This document shows, piece by piece, positions 29,731 through 41,911 of a stretch of DNA of 64,000 nt. Position numbers and translations under genes: made by a program. Numbering within the stretch: position 1 is the first letter of the stretch; the number at the start of each line of letters is the position of its first letter. Under the pieces are notes generated by a model. The model did no database searches, had not been told where the DNA came from, and saw nothing but the letters and a program-made list of their open reading frames with translations. This DNA comes from Pythium myriotylum (taxonomy: Eukaryota; Oomycota; Peronosporomycetes; Pythiales; Pythiaceae), in NCBI GenBank assembly GCA_023091665.1, contig JALJCQ010000012.1, positions 1,364,001-1,428,000 on the forward strand, written 5' to 3'.

Positions 29731-30416
29731 GGTTTGCTTTGTTCTGTCTCGGACCAACACAGAGGTCCTTGTTGGATGCAAGCGAGTGATGTCAAATTTG
29801 AGACTGAGAGATTGAGAGAAACGGGCAAAACGAGATGAACGGTTGGGTGATCGTGAAGTCGGCCCTCTCGATGGGGGCCCAGATTGCAATCCGCTTTGAC
29901 TAAAGGCGTTCGAGTTGCAAGGCTTTCCCTCGTTACTACAGTATACTCAATCGCGATGACGGCATGTCGCGGGGAGGCTCGGATTGCGTGGCAGTCAAAC
30001 GTTACTGTATGTCGGTTTGCTCGCACCGATGGGAGGCTAAAACATAATCCATGGCTTGCAGCAGTACGCATCCTTTCAATCACAGATATCCAAACGTAGT
30101 ATCATGGCCACCAATCAACTTGGTCAGTTGGAGTGGTCTGCTTGGAAGATACTAGTTTTGGTGTAAGGAAGCACCTGCACTCACCCTCGACGGCGTCGAG
30201 AGTGCTTGTCAAGATTGTGTTTGAGCCAACCCTCCGTCATCGCGACAACCACTCACGAGACCCGATGGCCACCACGAAAACATAGCCCTTGTCCCTGACC
30301 TCTCTGACTTCTTCGACTGACGATAGTCCGGTCCAGTCTCTCTGTGCGTACGTGGCGTCAGGATCTGACGCTACGCTTTTCATCGTGATAAGCATCACAC
30401 TAAAACCAAGTGATAT

Positions 30417-30433
30417 TCACTTGATTCTAGTGT
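30417..30433. repeat. Inverted repeat, 7-bp arms
   Basis: caagtga-tat-tcacttg, with outer cacta and tagtg extending the symmetry imperfectly to about 30408-30442. Confidence 0.6.
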
Positions 30434-30460
30434 CAGTCTGCTGTCTGGAGACCACCAGTC

Positions 30461-30485
30461 AAATGAACTGGTGGTGTAGATGCCG
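30461..30485. repeat. Inverted repeat, 9-bp arms
   Basis: accaccagt and actggtggt flank a 7-nt loop; a perfect hairpin. Confidence 0.65.
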
Positions 30486-30650
30486 CAGTGATTACGGTTG
30501 AAGCCACACGTCGAATCAATGGTCGATGTACTGTACAATAACTACAAACAAGCCTCTGATCGTGCGGAGGCAGACAGTCGTCTGCTGTCTACATTCTGGA
30601 AGTGTACTGTAGTGTCTAAAAGTGGGGGTCATGTGCCAGAGATTCGCTGC

Positions 30651-30666
30651 CACTTGAAAACAAGTG
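30651..30666. repeat. Inverted repeat, 6-bp arms
   Basis: cacttg-aaaa-caagtg. It shares the cacttg/caagtg core with the hairpin at 30417-30433. Confidence 0.6.
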
Positions 30667-31005
30667 ATGTCCAGTCGTATCAATCAAGCCCATACGAGAG
30701 CTCTCGTCTACCCATGACGGAGCTATGCTCTGCCCGGAGTCCTTCCGTCGCGCGATCCATGCTCACGCGAAAGATTACTCATCTAGATCGCATTCAAGTC
30801 GAGAACACAAGAGCAACTAACAGTGGCCCCAATCGAGCCGTCTTCAAGCAACTGATGTTTTGTACCTTGGAATCAACAGTCTAATCATAAGGTTGGGAGA
30901 TGCAGTCGTCTGATCCGGGCGCCGAGCCCTATGATAAATGCTGCTGGCTCGAAAGGTCACCCAAAGATCTTCGCAAGGTCTCCTTTAGTGGTTGCTCCAA
31001 CGAGG

Positions 31006-34000
31006 ATGACGAGGCCACAAGTGAACATTCCTCCTACCTCGATCTACGAGCTGCAGCGCAGTATCCATGGAGTTGAGGTCGCGGCCTACTTGGCCGCAGA
31101 ACCCGTAAGCGAGAAGAAGCCGAGTCGACTGACCGACGTGGCATTTCACGCTGTTCGTCCGTGGCTTGTTGCGATCGACACGAAGGGCGCTGGCCTCGTG
31201 TGGAACTACGAGACGCGGGAGACTGTTATCGAGTTCTCGCTTGGGATATCAAACGACGGGGCGGCTGGTGCAGCGGACGGAATCGATGCTGACGACGATG
31301 TGGGTGGAAGTACTACCGGCACTCCGACGGCCAAAGGCTTGCTCCAGAAGGCCTCGTCGCCAACAGCGTCCTACGTTCGCTCGTTACGGAGCAAGGCGTC
31401 CTCTTTCGTGATGACGTTCTATGACCATGAGACCATTTGCTGGGTGACAAGAACCGGAAATGTCGATCCTCGGGTTTTCTTCGAAGAGTGGTTAGTGATT
31501 CTCACGGCGACCCACGTTGTTCTGTGCGATCTTAATCAACCATCTGCGGTAGGACCTACAGTTGCTACAAGAGTTCTGTTGCTTACGGATTCTTGGATGT
31601 AGATTCGATCCATTTCGTCTGAAGAGCTGCAGCGTCAGGTACCCTGCAGCATTGAAATTCTTCCGTCTGGACTTCTTGCAATCGGCTGCCAGGACGGTAA
31701 AATCCGCCTATGGAATCCGCGGCTATGGAGAGTGATTGACGTCATTGACACGGGCTCCACAAAAGAAGTTCAGCAACTCCTGCTGCTGCCATTGCGCAAC
31801 AGCGCTTCCTCTGACGTCGTTCACTTCCTCATGAGCGCGACAGTGGACGGGCACATAGTCACGTGGAAAGTATCTCGAAGCGGTGAGTGCGTCAAGGTAC
31901 CCGGTGTCATTGAGCTTCGCGACTTCTATAGAGCCTTCGACACCAGTAGTGGACTCAATGAACTCCGCTGGCATCCTCACCAGGAGGTAGTCTCAGGTGC
32001 TTCGAAAGACGGCACGTCCTACTTCTTCGACACAACCCCGCTAACGCGCCAGAGCAAACAATTGGCCCTAATGAGCATCCTCCCGACGACGAAATTGCCG
32101 GGTGCCTCCGTGCTCGCCGGTTATCGGAAAGGAGCATTTGTCGTTGTGTCCCTTGGACCCTCAGGGTCGACAGTGGTGATCTCTGAGCTGGTTAACAAGG
32201 GGCGGCCAATGATCAAGGACACGGTGCCAGCTAACTACTTGGAGTTTGGGATCAGCACATCATTTGAATCGAGAGATTTGCGGATGCCTGTCGGTCAAGC
32301 GGCTCTCAAGAAGTATAAAATACTGTCACTCACAGCAAGCACACGCCGCAATGACGAGCTCTGTTGTATCACGAGCTTTGGAGTCTTCCTCCTGCGCGTA
32401 ACTTGTCTGGCGCGTGGGGAACCAGTCATGGTAGTAAGAGGAGCCGACAAATCGCCGCTTGTATTATACCCAGGACCGTGTCGTATAACGCTGAGATTCT
32501 TTGGAGAGGACACATCCTCTAAACAGGAGGATTACAAGATGCAAGGAGGAAGTGACGCACCGAACGAACGACTAAAAACGCCAGTGATACAGCCGTGTCC
32601 ATCAAACGCAGCGTTTGCGTCTGCGCTGGTTCCCGCCAGCTCTCATTTCGAGGTAAGCGTGACCAGTCGTGTATGGATAAGCTCACGACCGTGACTTCTG
32701 TGTTGCTCATCGCTCAGATCATTCAAATGGACTCGGAGTTGCGCAACCAAAAGTCGATCCACATGCACTCAGTCTTCTCAGGGAATGCAATTGCACTCGC
32801 GTGGCACGCGACTAGATTGCGATTTGCCGTTCTTGTGGTGAGCGCCGCTCTGTCCCTGGCTCAGTAGAGGAGAGCTCACTGTCTTCGCTTAGCCGCATGA
32901 ATCCAATTCCCGTCGCCTCACACGTTCCGTATCCAACATCAATACTCCGCGTCGACGCGGCTTCATGTTCGGAGGATCAGCAAAGGGCTGCGCCGTTGAT
33001 GAAGCGAACGCCGCGGCCGAGGCGCGACAGAAGAACTCGGCTGCTAGGGCTATGGCTCTCGCTCTGTTCGACATATCCAGTGAAGGCCATGTGCAGATCG
33101 CCGCAGAAAATTGTGGATGCGGAGATGATCGACTGCTCCATATCTTTTCGGGTCCCGTGCTTGGCATCGTGAAGTTTGAAGCCGATTCCGACGGAGGAGG
33201 GTTTGGAGGTGCATCTGCGTCACACGTCGGAGCGAGTGAGGTCCACGACAGCCCCTCAGCGAGAAGCAAACGGCAAGACTCCTCAGTTTTCTCACCGACA
33301 AGCGGTGGCGGCAGCCACTCCTCGTTCTCCCTTTCTGAGAGCGATTCGGGAGACCTAAAGCGAGCTTTTCTCGAGTTCTTCGACTGGGATTGCAGCTGCG
33401 GAAGCACGAGTTTGAAGCGCATAGGATCGGGACTAATCGATGCACCTCTGCGTATTGAGTGGGAACGGGTCACGCATCGGTTCTGCGCACTTGTGTACCC
33501 GAGTAGCATCAAGATTTATCGCGTGGCAGCAGCTCCTGTCGCCGAGGCTGTATGTCTACATGAGATTGCCACAGCAGATACTGTCGTCTCTCTGTACTGG
33601 ATGCACCATACATTATTTTTCATGACTGAAGAAGAGCTCAAGTGCTGCATACTATCGAAGTCGCGCTCGTTCACTTTCGACGTCGCCTCGCGATTGAGTT
33701 TCGTGCCATCTGAAGGTGAGCAAGAGTATCAGTACCCCGTCCCCCAAGAGTTGAGTCCAGGTGCAACGACACTCCTTGGTATAAGCAATCGGGAGCTTGT
33801 TCTCGGAGCTTCTGGGCAGGCTCTACACACACTGAATTTATCCAACCGAGTGCTGCAGTGCTGTCTTCTCGTGTCCATAGGAGAAGCCGACCTCGCGCTT
33901 CAAGTCGCGGAGGCGTTCAGCACCGAGCTCACAGACTGGATTGGCTCGGTGTTTGAGGCTTTTGGGTTTGTGTCCCAAGCATCACGTCTGAGCAAGCTTT

Positions 34001-34578
34001 CGCTTGGTTTCCAGATCAACATGGCCATCAAGCACAACCTCGTGGACGAGTTGGAGCGCATCGTGCAGTCCCCCACCACGCATGATCAACTCCCTCCATC
34101 GTCCGATGCTACGGTCAGTACTGCTCACAGTTAGAATGTGTAATAGTAAGCTCATTTCGTGGATCACAGGGCTCGTCTCTCTTCCAGCGCGCATGTATCA
34201 GCCTCAACCGTGAAGGTCGGACTCACGTCGTCGAGAGAGCGTGCCGCGTCATGATCTCGTCTGGCCGCGTGAACGACTCGATCTTTCTCGCATCATTGCT
34301 AAACAGCGACGAGGTAAATGTTGATCGTCTTGTCTTTACGCTTTGCGAGCGCAAACTGACCAGCTTCTTGTCCGAAGCTCATCGCGTCAGCACTTGAGGC
34401 CCAGGGGTCCTGGCATGGCGCCTACCACTCAGCGAAACGATCTGGCAGTACAAAAGCATCTCAAGAAGTGCTCGCCAAGTGGAACACCGAGCTCAGTAGC
34501 GCCACAGCGCAGTGGAAGACTGTGCTCGAACGTCACGCTGTGCGAGCCCCCGAGTCGCTTTCGATCGCACTCCAGTAA
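31006..34578 (+). CDS. WD40 beta-propeller plus solenoid protein, candidate TSET/TPLATE subunit (TTRAY/TWD40-2-like)
   Basis: About six exons. The N-terminal half has WD40-type blades: LTDVAFHAVRPWLVAIDTKG, LLAIGCQDGKIRLWNPRLW, LMSATVDGHIVTWKVSRSG and LNELRWHPHQEVVSGASKDG. The second half resembles coatomer-alpha/TTRAY proteins: LRIEWERVTHRFCALVYPSS, VVSLYWMHHTLFFMTEEELK, LLVSIGEADLALQVAEAF, then FGFVSQASRLSKLSLGFQIN entering a helical solenoid. Introns at ACG|gtcagt and at CGAAG|CTC (exon start 34378) restore a final exon ending RAPESLSIALQ, TAA 34576-34578. By family this is a vesicle-coat-like scaffold; assignment to TWD40-2 of the endocytic TPLATE/TSET complex is inference. An upstream in-frame Met at 30931 is an alternative start. 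Confidence 0.6.
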
Positions 34579-34708
34579 AGTGTAGCCATCGTTCTCATGA
34601 GAGTTCTATACCACGTCGCATATCAGTTCAGTAGTCGTTTGGCCAACCATTTTCCTGTTACCAACCTACTACCTTCAATACTTGATCTGTTTAACATCAG
34701 CGGGCTCA

Positions 34709-34727
34709 CGTAACCCATCGGGTTACG
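34709..34727. repeat. Palindrome upstream of the diflavin reductase gene
   Basis: cgtaaccc-atc-gggttacg, 8-bp perfect arms, ending 47 nt before the ATG at 34774. It could be a dimeric transcription-factor site or a leader hairpin. Confidence 0.5.
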
Positions 34728-34773
34728 CTCCGCCAGTGACGTCCGAAGCTGAAGCATTCGAGAAGTGGTCGAG

Positions 34774-37141
34774 ATGGCGCCGTCGCTGGGCATCTACTAC
34801 GGCTCGCAGACCGGTTGCGCCGAGTCGATCGCGAAGGTGAGTTCGCGCGCTGTCGATTGGCGTGCTCCCCGCCTTCTGGATGCTCATACTCGCTCGGAAA
34901 ATGGCCGTAGCGCATCTACGACGAGGCGCTGGAGAAGGAGATCGACGCGACCTTCGGCCCCCTCAACGACCTGCAAAATGTGAGGAGCTATTCAGTAGTC
35001 CACGTTGGCGACCGAAAAGAGACTCACAGGCTCTGTGCTCACAGAACAAACTGCTCGAGGCTACGGGCTCGCCGCAGCACATCGTCGTAGTGTGCTCCAC
35101 AACTGGCAACGGTGACCCACCGGACAACTGCGCCAAGTTCTGGCGCTACGTCAAGCGCCGCACGCAGCCCAAGGACATGCTCGCGAGCGTCGTGTACACG
35201 GTGCTTGGGCTGGGCGACACCAACTACGACAAGTTTTGCTTCATGGGCAAGAGTATCGACAAGCGTCTGAGCGAACTCGGCGCCCAGCGCTTCTACGACA
35301 TGTGTACGTTTCCACGCTATCAATTTTGCGTCGTTCTAAAATGCTCAGCATTGGATTGGTGGAGTAGGTGCGGCAGATGAGGCGATGGGACTCGAAGATC
35401 AGGTGGAACCATGGCTCGATGGCCTATGGGATGCGTTCTTCAAGTCAACGGGCAACGTCGACGGCGTCGAGACTGCATCCAGTTCGGAGGACGACGCTAC
35501 TGCGGACAAGGAAGGTGATGTTGCTGATGCCTCCGAGGCCGCAGCTCCCAGCTACTTGCAAGGGAGCCTCGCTTCGTTCGAAGCGATGTTTGCGCCGCTC
35601 AACACCCCGATTGAGGTGCCTGACGACATCCCGCGTCTCCAGTCATCACTGTATTCGACGCGGTTCATTGAGAAGGCTGAAGTGACGCCAGCTTCTCAGA
35701 AATCGACGCTCGAAACTGATGAGTACACCTCAACCAACCCGTTTTTGGCGACTGTGCAATCCGCAAAGTACCTCACGAAGAGCGACTCTGATCGGAAGGT
35801 GCTTTACGTGAGTCTTGACATTCGTGGATCGGGCATCAAATTCACACCCGGTGACTCTATCGGCATAAAGTGTCCCAACCGTGCAGAGGACGTGGATGCG
35901 TTACTGGAGAAGCTAAAGATTGACGGGTCGACTTTAGTTTGCATTGAACCAGCTATTCCTGCTTCTGGCACTCGACGAGCACCTGTCAAGTCGGCAAACT
36001 CGGGCCGATTCCCATCGCCGTGCGCTGTCCGAGACATCTTCTTGCACCAAGTCGATCTGCTCAGTTCTCCGAAGAAGGCTGCGTTGCGGGCGTTGGCGAC
36101 GTACTGCTCTGACGAAGAAGAGAAGGCGCGCATGCTCGTGCTGAGCAGCAAGTCAGGCGGTGACAAGTACAAGGTGCGTAGGTGTAGGCAGTATTCCTTT
36201 TGACGTTCGTCACTAATCATGCGTTGTTGCAGCTATTCGTGTCGGACCAGCAGCTCAACTTTGTAGAGCTACTTTACCTCTTCCCCTCGTGCCAGCCTCC
36301 ACTCGACCACTTGTTGAGTCTGCTTCCGCAGCTCATGCCTCGCTTTTACTCAATTGCGACATCTCCACTCGCCGACCCAAACATTATCGGCATCGCACTG
36401 ACTGTAGTAGATGAGTTTGTTGGGCCGAACAAGTCGATCCGACGTCGGGGCTTGTGTACAAACTGGCTTAACACTCTATGCGCACCTTTAGTGGAAGCCA
36501 GCGCGCCAGCGTATTCCTCCGACATCAGGGTCCCGCTCTTTTTGCGCCCGACGCGCGACTTTCTTTTGCCTGCTAGTCATGAATGGCCGCTAATTTTTAT
36601 CGGCCCAGGAACTGGTGTGGCCCCATTCATGGGCTTTCTGCAACATCGTCATTACGAAGTCGCGAAGCGCACCGAAGTTGCTTCTCAGGTATGCTCAGGG
36701 AGCTGGCGTGGAGGTCTTGATCTCGACTTAGAAGAGGATGAAGAGTACGTGAAGACTCCTTCCCAAGCCGTTGAATCGAAAGGAATTTATCTCTTCTTCG
36801 GCTGCCGCCGTCGAACGGAGGATTGGCTTTTTGAGGACGAGATGAGAGAGTATGTCAATAACGGCACGCTGCGCCAGCTGTTCACTGCTTTTTCTCGCGA
36901 GCAAGAAGACAAGCACTACGTCCAACACGAGATTCGTGCCCAGGGTGCCCTGATTGCGGAGCTTCTTCTTCAAGCAGGAGGCTACGTTTATGTCTGCGGA
37001 GACGGCACTCAGATGGCCAAAGATGTCAACGAAGCGCTGCGGGATGTACTCGAAGAACATGGCAAATTGACGAGAGAGCAGGCTGAAGAGCAACTTGCCT
37101 CGCTCGCAGCCCGTCAGCGATACGTGCGGGACATTTGGTAA
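34774..37141 (+). CDS. MTRR: Methionine synthase reductase-like diflavin oxidoreductase
   Basis: About six exons. An N-terminal flavodoxin (FMN) domain starts GIYYGSQTGCAESIAK and continues HIVVVCSTTGNGDPPDN and VLGLGDTNYDKFCFMGKSID. An acidic linker follows (ASSSEDDATADKEGDVADAS). The FAD domain has FTPGDSIGIKCPNR, RFYSIATSPL and GLCTNWL, and the NADPH domain has IFIGPGTGVAPFMGFLQHR, FFGCRRRTEDWLF and VYVCGDGTQMAKDV. The protein ends RYVRDIW, the aromatic stop position of this family. RRRGLCTNWL is typical of MTRR, which reactivates B12-dependent methionine synthase by reductive methylation. NDOR1/TAH18 or cytochrome P450 reductase are less likely because of the linker and that motif. The splice ATGT|gtacgt to gagtag|GTGCGG restores CAADEAMGLEDQVEPWL. 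Confidence 0.75.
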
Positions 37142-37608
37142 ATGTTCTCGCGTCACATCGTCGCCGACGGGTGGTATTCATTCGTTATGTCGTCGTTGTG
37201 TCGATGTAAATTCCTCCCACCATCTCTCCTCCGCCGAAGATCTATCGATCGGCAATCCAGTCTTTCTTTCCGGCGCAAGAGCGAACTGCTCGACCACAGA
37301 CAAATGAATTTATTGCCTTGGATTTTTTGCTCATTTTCAAATCCATATAAACCACGGTCAGTTCATATGCGTTCGCTTGTAAGCGTACTGTACACACGCG
37401 AGAGGACAAGACAATTGTCTCGAAAACCCGCCGATTCAGGCTTCCAGGATCTTGCCCAAACAGCCCTCTCGTTGGACGGTGCCGTTTCGTGACCCCAGCC
37501 CAAGAAGGGGTTCTTCCGTAAATCCAAGAGTCAACGGAAAAGTTCCCCCTCCAGACGAGACGAGCCAGTCGCATTGGCCAGGTCAGACGGAGGTAAAGGT
37601 GAAGAAAG
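37142..37608. other. Intergenic region and promoter of the DENND4-like gene
   Basis: 467 nt. It holds the strongest initiator-type match in the window (37329-37344). A short ATG-initiated frame at 37367-37492 would be an upstream ORF in the leader if transcription starts there. No other feature is seen. Confidence 0.4.
37329..37344 (+). promoter_or_regulatory. Oomycete-type initiator, DENND4-like gene
   Basis: gctcattttcaaatcc matches the first nine positions of the oomycete core promoter GCTCATTYY, followed by a CAAAT stretch like the flanking promoter region. It lies about 280 nt before the ATG at 37609. Confidence 0.55.
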
Positions 37609-40600
37609 ATGCCGCGACCGCTGTCATGTGAAGAAGAGAGCCTCGTGGACTACTTCGTCATAGCTACAAAACTGTTCGATGGTGAGATGCTTTACTGTCA
37701 AGGGTAGGGACGAACATTTCACAAGCCAACGCCAGGTTCACCGACGAAGCTCTCGTTTGTCTATCCGCCCGTGGAAGATGACCACGACGAGGCCGAGTTC
37801 TGTGAGAATGTCACAATGGTAAGCACCAGTTCATGTGCTTAGAGCAGGCGCCTAACCTTTTACATGCCGTGTCTAGTTCACTTTCCCTCACGGGTATGTT
37901 CACAGTTGGGACGGCAAGTCTCTTCCCCCTCCCCCAGCGCACAACCTTTTCGCGCTGACGGATGCTCAGGGCGACCACCTCTATGGCGCATCGATTAGTT
38001 TCTTCGAGACTGCAAATCACGTGAAATCGCTTTGCTTGCTCGCACGACGACCTTTCTACACGCAGATGCTACGCTACCTGGAACAACTCTTGCTACTTGG
38101 ACTTCACCAATCTCGTGCAACCACGGGGGGAAATGACGCCAACGCGAGAGACTCAGTGGAAAAGTCGTTGTGCAACCTGTTTCACGAGGTCCCAGTACCG
38201 TATCGCGGTCTTTCGGTCCAAATGCAAGTTGGTGACCTTGAGATCGTTCTCGAACGACCGCCGTTCCTGGACTTTCCATTTGAAGTCGACGCTGAGCTCA
38301 TGCTCTACGCTTTCATGATGATCGACCCGAAAGTGCTCCAGCAGCTCTACCACCACGTTTTGCTCGAGCACAGAGTCTTGATCGTCGGGAACGACAGCGT
38401 GCTCGTTACAGCGGTCGTCGAGACGCTAAAGAGTTTGGTATTCCCGTTGGTGTGGCTCCACGTTGTAATCCCCAACATCCCCGACTCATTAGATCTCAAC
38501 ACGCTCCTAGACGCTCCTGTATCGTTCATCGCTGGTGCACACACTGGACAACTGCAGCATGTGGCAATACCATCGAATGTCGTGAAATATGATCTCACCG
38601 AGTCCAGATTGGTAGTTCCCTCCACGGCTTGCCGTCAGCACCAACAGTACCAGGAAGATCCTGAAAGTGTTATCCTTCCGCCCCTCCCAGAGGCATCGAC
38701 GCGTCTCTTGCAGAAACTATCGACCACTCGACTTGCCGATCTCCACACACAGAAGAAAGAGTTGCACCAGAAACTGTGGGATCGTCGAATACAGCTGCAG
38801 AAGTGCTGCATGGCCACGTCCAACGCGAGCAACAATAACGGTACCACCGCGGTGTGCCGTGTGCCAGTGATTACACCAAAGAACTTCTTTCTTATGAAGC
38901 AAAGTCTTGTTCACAAGAAAATGATGAAGCTCTATCTTGAAGTTATCGCTTCATTGCTGCAAGACTTTCCGCAGTTCGTGTCGCACCAGATAAAACGATT
39001 CGAGAGCGACAAGTTTATTGACAAGAAACCGAGCCAATCTCGGGTACGTCGCAACGATGTGAATGGTTAGTATTGAGTGCTCACTACTCCGTTTGTAGCC
39101 ATTCTACAGGGCGTTTGTAGACACAGCACAATTCCAGTCATTCATCGCTCTCCATAGCGACTATGTGGCTGGACACTTGGCTCTCGAAGACGCTATGAAG
39201 TTCCAATTTGTTCACAAGACGCTTTTAAGCACTGAGCGTATTACAGGAAATCAAGCGGACGCATCTCTTGCTGTTGCAATGGCACTGACAAAGACATTTG
39301 TCGCACTCGTTCCGCAGGTTGCCGATATGGAGCCAGGAAGCGAACAAGAAACACGCGAGCCCCTAGACATCAAAACAACTCTCGAGGTTGTCTTCCCGAC
39401 TCTAAACCTGGACGCATTCGGAGAGGCTCGCCAAATCCAGTTTCCGAGTATGTCGACTGACGCCGTCTACTCTTCGCTCGGCACGTTCATTTCTCCGTCT
39501 GGGTTTTCCAGTCGACGCGTAAGACTATTTGAACTGTTCAGGCAACCTGAAATCGCTAAAATTCAGAAATGTCTGAGTAGGCTTCGAGAGACACCTCCGA
39601 CTGGATGCAATCGTTCATGCGCACAGTGCCACTACCATCGGCTATAATGCGACTCGACTCGCTATCCGCCTCTTCCTATTCCAGCTGTAGCAACAGCAAC
39701 AATAACAGCATCGAGCGTTCAATACGTGGTATATTTGGGTCTTCGGCCACCACGCCCATCGTTGATCACGCTAAGCCAGCACCATTCAAGCGCTCCCGGA
39801 CAATAGATCGACTGAGAAAAGCAAGTCCGTTCTACCGCACGATGACGCAGAAGGCACTGGACTCAACATTGAGTTCACTGTCGTCAGCCGCCGCCGGAAT
39901 TGCCGCAAGCTTTTCTCCACCAACTCGCCCAAGCACAGTTGTGCGCTCTATTTGGCTCATCACTACTAGTTCCTGTGTTTGCCGCGATCGAATCGTGCTG
40001 CTCACGCAGAAACTCGTCGAGCAATTGCAGATTCATAGCACCAAGAGCTCTCCCCAAGTCTCAGATGCGTACTGTGATCTCATCAATGCGCTCTCGTCAT
40101 GTCGACACCCGAGCGAAGCCAAGGCTGTTTTTGAGGAATGCCTTAGTGGCAGTGCTTTGCTGTCGCTTGGTCCTATAGCCTCGATGCCGTACTTCTGGAA
40201 GCCCTTCAGTGCGCTCATCCAGTGCTACATTTCAAACGGGCTTGTTCAACGGGCATTCGATCTGCTGCTGCAAGTCGAAATTGAGGAAGAGCAGCAGCTG
40301 GATCCTTCCATGGGAGCATTACAGTTCGCAGCGCAAGTGCTTTGCTCCGAGAAAGAAGCCGTGGTTGAGCGACTGTACGTGACGTTCAGTTGCGGAAACA
40401 TGGGTATGTGTTTGGCTCCTCGCTTGCATCTCGATGCACGTTCGCCGGCCAATCTCGGGTGCGAGGTAATCTCGTTTCAGGATGGGGACACCGGAGCGCA
40501 TGACGAACCGTATCCTACCGAGGAAACTCACCCCCAGCATGACCTACTGGAGAGGAGTTGTGGCCTTCGCGTTCATGACGTCATTGAGACTGTGAATGGT

Positions 40601-41911
40601 GAGTTTGTATTGCACCGCGCATTTCAAGACGTCATCACACTCCTCAAACAAGCGAGCCGACCAATGACAGTGACGTTTGTGAGAGGTTTGGATCGCTTGC
40701 ACACACTCACAGATCCTGACGCAACTGATGCACGTCGGTCGTCGTCTTCGGTCTCAACCACTTCGTTTTCATCCACGTCCGCAGTGCTCGATGGTCGATC
40801 TGGGATCGCGCCATCCTCGACTTCGAAAAGCAAACCCCGTCGAGATCTGTGCGATCGTTTTGGGCTTTTACCGCAGCGTGGCATCCGGATTACGGCTCTT
40901 GCCGACTGCGAAGGCTGTGGGACGCGGCTTAGCTTGGCTCAAGTGCAGAGTGGCTGGTCTTCAAACGACGCGAACGATTACACGACGAGGTGCTTCTCAT
41001 GCGGCCACCGATTTGTGCCGCGGCTTTGCGTGATGTTAGGGGTAATGACCACGATGTACAAACCAAGTCGGACTGGCGCGCCAATGGACCGTGTACAGCT
41101 CCCTCAAGATGCCAAGGTTGAGCAACTGGAATACTTATCCACTCCTGTCATCCGCAAGGAGCTCAATAACCTCGCGCAAAGAGTGCCTCTCACTCTACTC
41201 CCTATGAAGGACTTGAGAGAGATGCACCCCCGGATATATTGGAACATCATTGTCAAGCTGCTATCGCTTGAGGTTCCACTGGACTTCATGGATCTGCCCG
41301 ACGCGCCGAAGTCACAAGAGAAAGAGGTAGAACCCCCGAACCCACCGACAGCGAAACCTTCGATTGACGATGACGAGATGCGTGCAATCCGCGAAATGAT
41401 TATGAGGAGAGCAGAGAGGATCAAGTGTGAGCGCCCGGAACAGAAAATGGAAGAAACGTTGTCCAGTGTACTGAAGACTCTAGATCTTCAAATCAACCAA
41501 GAGTGGCAAGGGAAGTTCTCATCGCCAAGATCAGTCGCAGGTCGTAAGGGTTGGAGTATTCTTGGAAGCACAAGTTTGCCATCGTGTTTCGCTGGAACCA
41601 ACACCGCCGTGGCTCCACTTCTACCACCCTCACTTGGCCAAGTCGAATTCGATAGTGATCGCGAAGTTGGTGGCAATGGCAAGCACCGTCGGACTTTGTC
41701 GGACGAGGAGCGCGAAACAGACTTTGAAGACATGCGGAGTTCGCGGACGATGAGCATAACCGACTCCATCGCCAGTGATGATCTTTCGCACTCGGATGCC
41801 GTGCGACCTAAGAAGGCTCAATTACGCGCCAGCAAGTTCATGCCAAGCATGCCTAGCTTGCCGTCGGCACCGTTCCGCCGAAGCTCAAGGGCGACACATG
41901 GAACTCGATAA
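37609..41911 (+). CDS. DENND4-like DENN-domain Rab exchange factor
   Basis: Six or so exons reconstruct about 1350 residues. MPRPLSCEEESLVDYFVIAT leads into uDENN (FTFPHGYVHSWDGKSLPPPP, then LTDAQGDHLYGASISFFE). cDENN has LYAFMMIDPKVLQQLYHHVL and VLIVGNDSVLVTAV; dDENN has PFYRAFVDTAQFQSFIALHS. A 50-nt intron near 39571-39620 joins AKIQKCL to LMPLPSAIMRLDSL, linking two open frames into one gene. The second half has PPR-like helical repeats (HPSEAKAVFEECLSG, ISNGLVQRAFDLLLQ). A PDZ-like segment (NMGMCLAPRLHL, then GLRVHDVIETVNGEFVLH) and a C4 zinc motif (CEGCG, then CFSCG) follow. The C-terminus VIRKELNNLAQ, HPRIYWNIIVKLLSLEVPLD matches animal DENND4/Crag, a Rab GEF. The MABP domain of animal DENND4 is absent. 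Confidence 0.8.

Larger units (their letters stand above)
29731..31005. other. Divergent intergenic region with hairpins
   Basis: About 1.27 kb between the ABCG start and the WD-propeller start, less GC-rich than the flanks. It holds three perfect short inverted repeats within 250 nt (listed separately). A 128-codon open frame (30498-30884) shows no domain. No transposase fragment is seen. Confidence 0.4.

Noticed and set aside
30498..30884. 128-codon forward open frame in the ABCG/propeller intergenic region
   Set aside because: No motif, no signal peptide, composition unlike neighbouring genes; kept only as noncoding.
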